A stretch of 64,000 bases of DNA, taken from positions 1-64,000 of the forward strand of contig JAIKWY010000049.1 in NCBI GenBank assembly GCA_024684395.1, written 5' to 3'. Below, piece after piece: positions 16,517-23,567 of the stretch; the first letter of the stretch is position 1; every line of letters starts with the position of its first letter. This stretch comes from Oscillospiraceae bacterium (lineage in GTDB: Bacteria; Bacillota; Clostridia; Oscillospirales; Ruminococcaceae). The position numbers and the translations under genes are program-made. The notes beneath the pieces are model-generated. The model was not told the DNA's origin. It made no database searches and saw nothing but the letters and a program-made list of their open reading frames with translations.

Positions 16517-16545
16517 ATTATACCATACTGCGTGGGAAAAAGCAA
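16517..16545 (-). promoter_or_regulatory. coaBC-LRR operon promoter
   Basis: Minus strand -35 TTGCTT (16540-16545), 17-bp spacer, -10 TATAAT (16517-16522). Confidence 0.8.
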
Positions 16546-16645
16546 CAGCGGGTTTTGCACCGCCCCCGTTTCCGGAACGCCTGTCTCGCCGTGAGATACA
16601 GCCTCTCAATTCTATGAATTTTTTCAAAAAAATCCCTGCAACCCC

Positions 16646-16674
16646 TTTACTTTTTTTGGGGGACGTGTTATAAT
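16646..16674 (+). promoter_or_regulatory. Promoter of the ECF S-component gene
   Basis: TTTACT (16646-16651), 17-bp spacer, TATAAT (16669-16674). The ~50-base leader holds a small hairpin (ATCCCTGAAGGGAAT). Confidence 0.8.
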
Positions 16675-16730
16675 ATACATGTTGTATTGTATCCCTGAAG
16701 GGAATAATAACACAAGGAGGAAAATTGAAT

Positions 16731-17387
16731 ATGAAAAAGACCACACGTAACATTGTTCTGCTTGGGGCACTGACGGCGATCGAACTGCTGATGATCATGA
16801 CGCCGATCGGATCTGTTGCGATCGGAGAGCTGAAGATCACCTTCGCGATGCTCCCCGTAGCCATCGCAGCCATTGCACTCGGACCGGCAGGCGGTACCAT
16901 CATCGGTGCAGTATGGGGCATCGGCAGTTTTCTCTGCTCGATCGGCGTCGGCATGGCGCCCAGTAAGATGCTCATTGCACTGTTTGCCATCAATCCGGTT
17001 CTGACATTCGTTCTCTGCTTCGTGCCGAGAGTCCTCGACGGCTTGCTCGTCGGACTGATCTGCCGGGGCTGTGAGAAGATCATGCCGCCGTATCCTGCAT
17101 TTGCCATCACCGGCTTCTGTGCAGCATTCCTGAATACGGTCATGTTCCTGTCTGCGCTTGTCCTCTTCTTCGGCAAGTCGGATTATGTACAGGCACTGCT
17201 CGACAAGTTCCAGATCAACGAACTGACATTCATCACTGCCATTGCCTTTATGGCTGCACTTGCGGGAGTGAATGCGATCAGCGAGATGATCGCATCGACG
17301 GTCTTTTCCAGTGCGATCGGCTTTGCACTTCACCGGGCAAAGCTCATCGAAGTTCCCACCCGGGCTGTACCGGGCGAAAGTGCATAA
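16731..17387 (+). CDS. ECF transporter S component, probably for pantothenate
   Basis: 218 residues from the ATG at 16731; a TTG at 16725 is in frame but only 4 bases from AAGGAGG. An integral membrane protein with about six hydrophobic helices. The N-terminal pattern (TRNIVLLGALTAIELLMIM...GELKITFAMLPVAIAAIALG) and the GPAGGTIIGAVWG segment are typical of ECF substrate-binding proteins, which work with shared ATPases encoded elsewhere. Divergent placement next to coaBC points to pantothenate; riboflavin or folate are alternatives. Confidence 0.8.
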   Translation: MKKTTRNIVLLGALTAIELLMIMTPIGSVAIGELKITFAMLPVAIAAIALGPAGGTIIGAVWGIGSFLCSIGVGMAPSKMLIALFAINPVLTFVLCFVPRVLDGLLVGLICRGCEKIMPPYPAFAITGFCAAFLNTVMFLSALVLFFGKSDYVQALLDKFQINELTFITAIAFMAALAGVNAISEMIASTVFSSAIGFALHRAKLIEVPTRAVPGESA

Positions 17388-17423
17388 TATTCCGGCACCG
17401 CATTCCGGATAACAGGTATACAG

Positions 17424-17450
17424 AGCGGCGCTTCCATGCGCCGCTTTTTG
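17424..17450 (+). terminator. Terminator of the ECF gene
   Basis: Stem AGCGGCGC (17424-17431) with GCGCCGCT (17438-17445), followed by five T. Confidence 0.85.
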
Positions 17451-17480
17451 TTTAAATGCACAATCAGCATTTTATATAAA
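17451..17480 (+). promoter_or_regulatory. Weak promoter candidate for the GGDEF gene and perhaps the operon
   Basis: TTTAAA (17451-17456), 18-bp spacer, TATAAA (17475-17480), right after the terminator. It is the only plausible pair in the gap, but the -35 is poor. Confidence 0.35.
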
Positions 17481-17551
17481 ATCAATCAACCCGCCGCCCG
17501 TGAGATGCGCAGAAATGTACAGAGACGGGAGGCATCTTAGGAGGGCTGACC

Positions 17552-19465
17552 ATGACAGAAGAATCTGTAAAGCACATCGTCGTCATTGCGGCAGGCATTG
17601 ACGAGGAATACCAGAACAGCGTCATTGATGGTGTCATCGACTGCGCCAGGAAGGCAAATGCCAATGTCACCTGCTTTGCGTCGTTCGGTGGTGTTATCTC
17701 CAACAGCAAGTATGACGTTGGTGAGTATAACATCTACAACCTCATCAATTACAAGAAGTTTGACGGTGCAGTGCTCCTGACAAATACGATCTGCAATCCT
17801 GAGATGAAGAAGAAGATCATCGCCGGTGTCAAGGCTGCCGGGATCCCCGGTGTGTTCCTCGACTGTGACGACGATCCGGATTTCTATAACATCAAGATCG
17901 ACAACATCGAGGCAATGCGTGCCATCGTGCAGCATGTCATCCAGGAACACGGCGCCAAGACCGTCAACTACATCTCCGGCCCGCTCTCCAACCCGGAGGC
18001 GCAGGCTCGTTATGAGGCGTTCCTGCATGTCATGGCGGAGAACCGGCTCATTGCCGACGCACGGCGTGTCTACTTCGGTGAGTTCCGTCCGATCGACGGC
18101 GAGCGTGCCATGGAGGAGTTCCTGAGCTCCGGTATGCCGCTGCCGGATGCGATCATTTCGGCAAACGATGCGATGGCGCTCTCTGCCATGCGGTCGCTCC
18201 AGAAGGCAGGCTATTCGATCCCGGACGACATCATCGTCACCGGCTTCGACAACACCTACAACGCCCGTCACTACTGCCCGACGCTGAGCTCTGTCTCCCG
18301 TCCGCTGTATGACGCCGGCTACAAGGCATGTGAAGTGCTGCTCGATGCGGCAGACGGCGGCAGCCCCGAGAAGGTCATCTCCCTGAGCGCTGAGCCGGTA
18401 TTCACCGAAAGCTGCGGCTGCAAGCACGACGGCGAAGAGGACTTTGAGACCTACAAGAAGAGCACCTTCGACATCATCGACAACTGCCGTTCGGATATTG
18501 CCATCCTGAACCGCATGACCTCGGAGCTTGCCGAGTCGGAAACGCCCGAGCAGAACCAGGAGGTCATCACCAAGTTCCTGAGCCACCTTGACTGCGACCA
18601 GTGGTGCATGTGTCTCTGCGCCGAGTGGAACACCACGTTCCGTGGCAGCTCGCCGGATGAATACCAGATCCACGGCTATACCAAGACCATGAGCGCACCG
18701 CTCATCTGGCAGAAGGACGGCGTCGGCAGTGTGGATTCCTTCCCCAGCTCCCAGATGTTCCCGTTACCGCTCGAAGGCGGCGGCAATGTCAGCTTCTTCC
18801 TGCCGCTGCACTTCCGTGAGCGCTGTCTCGGCTACTACATCATCACCGGCAGCAAGTTCCCGATGAAGAGTATGCTCTGTCATTCCATCATGATGAACAT
18901 CTCCAACTCCATCGAGAACATCCGCAAGCTGCTGCATCTGAACAATGTCATCAACGAGCTCGACAAGCTCTATGTCATCGACCCGCTCTGCGGCATCTAT
19001 AACCGCAACGGCTTCATCCGTGAGGCAGATCTCCTCTACCGCAAGTGTGAGGATACCGGCGATCCGCTGCTGATCTCCTTCATCGACATGGACGGACTGA
19101 AGATCGTCAACGACAACTATGGTCACAAGGAGGGCGACTTTGCGCTCCAGCGGCTGGCAAGCGTCATCAAGGACTGCTGCCTGCCCGGTCAGATCTGCGC
19201 CCGCTTCGGCGGTGATGAGTTCATCATCCTCGGCATCGGCACCAGTGAGGACGAGGTCGAGGCGCTCGAGTACCGCTTCATGAAGCGGCTCTCCGACCAG
19301 AACCACATCATCAACAAGCCCTATGAGCTGTCTGCGAGCATCGGTACGTATATCGCACCCGTTGATCCGAGCATCACGCTCTTCAACATGATCACGACGG
19401 CTGACCAGATGATGTACGAGAGGAAAAAGAAGAAAAAGACCTCCCGCTATCTGCGGAAGGAATAA
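17552..19465 (+). CDS. LacI-type sugar-sensor domain fused to GGDEF diguanylate cyclase
   Basis: 637 residues, no signal peptide, RBS AGGAGG. Residues ~5-290 form a periplasmic-binding-protein-like LacI/GalR effector domain (HIVVIAAGIDEEYQNSVIDG, DAIISANDAMALSAMRSLQK, VTGFDNT) without the usual DNA-binding helix-turn-helix. A middle region of ~180 residues links to a GGDEF domain (~470-635) with an intact RFGGDEF motif (GGDEF at 553-557). It probably makes cyclic di-GMP in response to a small ligand. It precedes the vWA-MoxR cluster but a hairpin at 19480-19512 separates them, so shared transcription is uncertain. Confidence 0.9.
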   Translation: MTEESVKHIVVIAAGIDEEYQNSVIDGVIDCARKANANVTCFASFGGVISNSKYDVGEYNIYNLINYKKFDGAVLLTNTICNPEMKKKIIAGVKAAGIPGVFLDCDDDPDFYNIKIDNIEAMRAIVQHVIQEHGAKTVNYISGPLSNPEAQARYEAFLHVMAENRLIADARRVYFGEFRPIDGERAMEEFLSSGMPLPDAIISANDAMALSAMRSLQKAGYSIPDDIIVTGFDNTYNARHYCPTLSSVSRPLYDAGYKACEVLLDAADGGSPEKVISLSAEPVFTESCGCKHDGEEDFETYKKSTFDIIDNCRSDIAILNRMTSELAESETPEQNQEVITKFLSHLDCDQWCMCLCAEWNTTFRGSSPDEYQIHGYTKTMSAPLIWQKDGVGSVDSFPSSQMFPLPLEGGGNVSFFLPLHFRERCLGYYIITGSKFPMKSMLCHSIMMNISNSIENIRKLLHLNNVINELDKLYVIDPLCGIYNRNGFIREADLLYRKCEDTGDPLLISFIDMDGLKIVNDNYGHKEGDFALQRLASVIKDCCLPGQICARFGGDEFIILGIGTSEDEVEALEYRFMKRLSDQNHIINKPYELSASIGTYIAPVDPSITLFNMITTADQMMYERKKKKKTSRYLRKE

Positions 19466-19479
19466 CGTCGTATCTGGTA

Positions 19480-19512
19480 AGAAGCACTGTGCGTAGCGAC
19501 GGCAGTGCTTCT
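19480..19512 (+). terminator. Hairpin between the GGDEF gene and the vWA gene
   Basis: A 10-bp perfect stem, AGAAGCACTG (19480-19489) with CAGTGCTTCT (19503-19512), followed by only a short T-rich stretch. It is probably a partial terminator that sets the expression of the downstream cluster. Confidence 0.55.
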
Positions 19513-19581
19513 TTCACGATTTTCAGAGCCTGTTTTTCATGCGGCGAAATGCTGTGAGACCGGCTTTCAGGAGGGGATCTC

Positions 19582-21000
19582 ATGATGGACACAGAGAACG
19601 AGGAAAAGCTCCAACAGGCGGAAAAACTTGCCCGCCAGGTGCTGCAATACGCCAGAAACAGCCTGTTTCTCAATCTGCGTTTCATGGACAGCGCTGTCAG
19701 CCGTCTGTTTCCGGCGCCGTGTCCTGTCAACGGCATGGGGACGGATACACGCCATCTCTTTTTCGACAGCTTGAGCCTGCTCAGGATCTTTGCGGGGAAC
19801 AACCGCCGTGTCACACGCATGTATCTGCATACGGTGCTGCACTGCGTGTTCCAGCATCCCTATGTCGGCAGCGTGACCCGGCTGGATGTGTGGGATCTGG
19901 CATGTGACATCGCCGTGGAGCAGATGATCCGGGATCTGGCGCTCCCGTGCCTCGAAGATCCCTGTGAGGGCTTGCAGTCGCAGGTGCTCATCGCTTTGCA
20001 GAGCAAGGTCAAGATCATGAATGCCGAGCATATCTACCGCTATTTCATGGATCAGGACATCACGGACATCCAGTGCGCCGAGATGCAGAAGGCGTTCTAT
20101 ATGGACGATCATTCCCCCTGGTACGCCCCGCCCGAGGGCTACGGCAAGGGCAAAGGCGGCGGCGGTTCCGAGAACTACGGCAGCCACTATCCCGATGACG
20201 GTCAGGGCGGCGGCAATTCCGACGAGGAGGATGAAGACGGCGCCATGAGCGAGCGGGAAGCCAGAGAGAGCTGGGACCGCATCTCCCGCCAGATCCAGGT
20301 GGATCTTGAGACGTTCTCGAAATCCCGTGGCGACCACGCCGGCAACATGATCCAGAACCTCAAGGCACTCCACCGGGAACGCTGCGACTACAGCGATTTC
20401 CTCCGCAGATTCTCCGTCTACGGCGAGGTCATGCACATCGACGAGGACACGTTCGACTACAATTTCTACACCTACGGCATGGATCTCTACGGGGATATGC
20501 CGCTGGTCGAGCCGCTCGAATACAAGGAGATGAAGCGGGTGCGGGAGTTCGTCGTGGCGATCGACACCTCCGGCTCCGTGGCAGGCGAGACCGTGCAGAA
20601 ATTCGTGCAGAAGACCTACAACATCCTGAAACAGCAGGAGAGCTTCTTCTCCAAGGTGAATATCCACATCATCCAGTGTGATGCCGACATCCAGGAGGAT
20701 GCCAAGATCACCTGCCAGGAGGAGTTTGACATCTATATCCAGAACATGAAGATCCACGGACTGGGCGGCACGGATTTCCGACCGGTGTTCTCCTATGTGG
20801 ATGAGCTCATCAAGGCGAAGGAGTTCCAGAACCTGAAAGGGCTGATCTACTTCACGGACGGCTACGGACGCTTCCCGACCGCACCGCCAGCATACAAGGC
20901 AGCGTTTGTCTTCCTGGATGAGGAGTGCAATTCCTATAACGTCCCGCCGTGGGCGATCAGCCTCGTGCTGGAAAAGGCGGACATTGAGGAGGAAAACTGA
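19582..21000 (+). CDS. vWA-domain protein with a metallopeptidase-like N-terminus (DUF2201-like)
   Basis: 472 residues. The N-terminal half has the helical layout of DUF2201 putative metallopeptidases (YLHTVLHCVFQHP, then WDLACDIAVEQMI). The expected HExxH reads H83-T-V-L-H87, so the catalytic Glu is missing. A Gly/Asp-rich linker (~185-225) precedes the C-terminal von Willebrand A-like domain with a complete metal site: D328-T-S-G-S332, T397 in GGTDF, and D426 in YFTDG. vWA proteins of this type normally act with a MoxR AAA+ ATPase, and one is encoded at 33275. The stop overlaps the next start by one base. Confidence 0.88.
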   Translation: MMDTENEEKLQQAEKLARQVLQYARNSLFLNLRFMDSAVSRLFPAPCPVNGMGTDTRHLFFDSLSLLRIFAGNNRRVTRMYLHTVLHCVFQHPYVGSVTRLDVWDLACDIAVEQMIRDLALPCLEDPCEGLQSQVLIALQSKVKIMNAEHIYRYFMDQDITDIQCAEMQKAFYMDDHSPWYAPPEGYGKGKGGGGSENYGSHYPDDGQGGGNSDEEDEDGAMSEREARESWDRISRQIQVDLETFSKSRGDHAGNMIQNLKALHRERCDYSDFLRRFSVYGEVMHIDEDTFDYNFYTYGMDLYGDMPLVEPLEYKEMKRVREFVVAIDTSGSVAGETVQKFVQKTYNILKQQESFFSKVNIHIIQCDADIQEDAKITCQEEFDIYIQNMKIHGLGGTDFRPVFSYVDELIKAKEFQNLKGLIYFTDGYGRFPTAPPAYKAAFVFLDEECNSYNVPPWAISLVLEKADIEEEN

Positions 21001-23492
21001 TGGGACTGTTCCGTAAAAATCGACTTGTGATCAAGGGCTCAACGCTTGTTAAATTCAATCCCGAGGCACATGAGCTGCATGACGTGACCGTGGAGATCCC
21101 GGAGTACGTCACGGACATCGGCGATCATGCATTTGCGGGGACGAATGTGGAAAAAGTGACCTTCCATTCCGGCGTGCGGCGCATCGGAAAAGGCGCATTT
21201 GAGGGCTGTAAGGAGCTCAGAAGAGTCGTGCTCCCGCAGGGGCTGACAGAGCTTGCCGAAAGTGCGTTCCGGGATTGCACAGCCCTGGAAAATGTCGCCT
21301 TCCTCGGCAAGACAAGCGTGATCAGCAGCTATTGCTTCAGCGGCTGTTCCACGCTCGAACAGATCGAGCTCCCGGACGGGACACAGAGGATCTGCTCCTT
21401 CGCCTTCAAGGACTGCGTCAAGCTGACGGAGGTCACGCTTCCCGCAGGCATCCGGAACGTGCAGGGCTGGGCGTTTGCAGACTGCAAATGGCTGCGGACG
21501 ATTCGGTTCAGAGGGCCGGTCAGGGTGGAGGATGTCTTTGCCGACACCGCCTTCGGGGGATGCGGCAAGATCAGCTTTGTCGATCTGAGCAAGCCAAAGC
21601 CCGCACCGAAGCCCGTGCAGACAGCAAAGCCCGCTGCACCCAAGCCCGTGCAGACAGCAAAGCCTGCCGCACCCAAGCCCGTGCAGACAGCGAAGCCTGC
21701 CAAACCGAAGCCCGTGCAGACAGCAAAGCCCGCCGAACCGCCAAAGCCCGTGCAAATGGCACAGCCTGCCAAACCAAAGCCCGTGCAGACAGCCAAGCCT
21801 GCCGAGCCGTCAAAGCCCGTTCCTACAGCAGCTCCGGATCTGTTCGAGATCCGGGAGGATGAGCTCATCCGCTACAAGGACAAAGGCGGGGATACCGTAA
21901 CGCTTCCCGGGAACATCCGGGTCATCGGCGAGAGCGCCTTCCGGAAGTCGGGCGTCAGAAAGGTCATCCTTCCGGCATCGCTGCAAAAGATCGGGAGCGC
22001 TGCCTTCCAGCAGTGCAAATCGCTCACGGAGATCGTCTTCCCGGAAAAGCTCGGGAGCATCGGCAGCTATGCCTTTGAGGAATGCACGGCATTGCAGTCC
22101 GTGACGCTGCCCGCTGCACTGGAGACCATCCCGGCATCCTGTTTTGCAGGCTGCACATCGCTGCGGGAGGTCACTGTCCCGGAGAGCGTGAAGCTGATCC
22201 GTTCCGGGGCATTCCGGGACTGCACCGGCTTGCAGACCATTTATGCACAGGCGGAGATCCCCTCCGAGGCGCTCGTGGGCTGCGGCAAGGTGAAGATCAT
22301 CCGTGGGGATGCAAAGCCTGAAACACCTTCGCCGTTCAAGATCGAAGGCACCGTCCTCGTGAAGTACACCCCGGCAGCGGATGCGCCCGCAGAGGTCGTC
22401 ATCCCGGAGGGCATCACGGAGATCGGGAACGAGGCATTCAAGGAGACCGCCGTGGAGAAGGTCATCTGTCCTTCCACGCTGATAAAGATCGGGGAAAACG
22501 CCTTCAACCACTGCGAAAAGCTCCGGAGGATCACGCTCCCCGAGGGGCTGCGGGAGCTCTCCTATAACACGTTCGTGTTCTGCGCATCGCTGCAGGAGAT
22601 CACGCTCCCCAAGGGCATGGAGAGGATCCCGATCCATTGCTTCTTCTGCTGCTACAGCCTGCAAAGCATCGTCATCCCGGAGGGCGTGACGGAGATCGGC
22701 ACGGAGGCATTTTACAAATGCACGAGCATGACGGAGGCCACGCTCCCCGCATCCATCCGGAAGATCGGCATGTGGGCATTCTCCGGATGTACGGCACTGC
22801 GGGTGATCCACATGCATCTGGACATCCGGAAGCTCGACGGATTCAGCATGAACATCCTGAAGGACTGCGGCGAGGTGAAGTTTGACGACCTGACCCTCAG
22901 CCGATCGCCGGTACAGACCGCACAGCCCGCAAAGCCGAAGCCTGCGCCAAAGCCAGTGCCAAAGCCTGCGCCGGAACCTGTGGAGGATATAGCAGTGCAG
23001 GAGAAGCATTCCGCCGAAAGGGAACAGCTTGCGGAGGAGGCAAAGAAGCTTGCAGAGGAGGCAGCCCGCATTGCGGAGGAGCGCCGCCGTTTGCAGGAGG
23101 AAGCCGCCCGCCAGGAGGAGGAACGCCGCCGCTTAGAGGAAGAGGAGCAGCGCCGCCGTGAAGAGGCGGAAGCCCGTGAGGAGGAACAGCGCCGCCGGGA
23201 GGAGGAAGCCCGTCAGGAAGCCGCAAAGCGGAGCGTGATCGGCGCCGATACCACCCCGGAGGAGGTCATCCGCATTTATGCGGAGTTCCGGACGCCGGAG
23301 TCTGTGCACTATCTGGCATCCAACTTCAAGCTTGTCGTGCGGCGGGTGCTCGATGCAGATGCCGGAACGATCCGGAGCATGGTGACAGACCCGTTCATCG
23401 GCACCACGAACAATGTCCGGCTGCTCGAACGCTTTGCCAGACTGGCTTCACGGCAGGATGTGCTGGATCTGATCACAGAATGTAGAAAATAG
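21000..23492 (+). CDS. LRR / Pro-Lys linker / coiled-coil protein with the shared C-terminal tail
   Basis: 830 residues, cytoplasmic, translationally coupled to the vWA gene. Order: header LVIKGSTLVKFNPE and an LRR_5 block; a linker of tandem KPVQTAKPA units; a second block (header FEIREDELIRYKDKGGD); a third (FKIEGTVLVKYTP); a KPAPKP linker; a long charged coiled coil (~665-750, RIAEERRRLQEEAARQEEER); and the ~80-residue tail with DPFIGTTNNVRLLERFARLA and SRQDVLDLI. The tail recurs in four other cluster proteins. The layout suggests three recognition arrays on a stalk ending in a docking domain; this role is inferred. Confidence 0.88.
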   Translation: MGLFRKNRLVIKGSTLVKFNPEAHELHDVTVEIPEYVTDIGDHAFAGTNVEKVTFHSGVRRIGKGAFEGCKELRRVVLPQGLTELAESAFRDCTALENVAFLGKTSVISSYCFSGCSTLEQIELPDGTQRICSFAFKDCVKLTEVTLPAGIRNVQGWAFADCKWLRTIRFRGPVRVEDVFADTAFGGCGKISFVDLSKPKPAPKPVQTAKPAAPKPVQTAKPAAPKPVQTAKPAKPKPVQTAKPAEPPKPVQMAQPAKPKPVQTAKPAEPSKPVPTAAPDLFEIREDELIRYKDKGGDTVTLPGNIRVIGESAFRKSGVRKVILPASLQKIGSAAFQQCKSLTEIVFPEKLGSIGSYAFEECTALQSVTLPAALETIPASCFAGCTSLREVTVPESVKLIRSGAFRDCTGLQTIYAQAEIPSEALVGCGKVKIIRGDAKPETPSPFKIEGTVLVKYTPAADAPAEVVIPEGITEIGNEAFKETAVEKVICPSTLIKIGENAFNHCEKLRRITLPEGLRELSYNTFVFCASLQEITLPKGMERIPIHCFFCCYSLQSIVIPEGVTEIGTEAFYKCTSMTEATLPASIRKIGMWAFSGCTALRVIHMHLDIRKLDGFSMNILKDCGEVKFDDLTLSRSPVQTAQPAKPKPAPKPVPKPAPEPVEDIAVQEKHSAEREQLAEEAKKLAEEAARIAEERRRLQEEAARQEEERRRLEEEEQRRREEAEAREEEQRRREEEARQEAAKRSVIGADTTPEEVIRIYAEFRTPESVHYLASNFKLVVRRVLDADAGTIRSMVTDPFIGTTNNVRLLERFARLASRQDVLDLITECRK
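21596..21830 (+). repeat. Tandem repeat coding KPVQTAKPA units
   Basis: About seven imperfect 33-36-base units built on AAGCCCGTGCAGACAGCAAA. They form the Pro-rich spacer between LRR blocks 1 and 2 and are likely to vary in number between strains. Confidence 0.8.
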
Positions 23493-23567
23493 CCCTTTCG
23501 GAGACCGGATCCCGGCTGCTCCGGAGGGGACAGCGACCCGGTAAGATACAGAAAAGGAGAATCTGAA

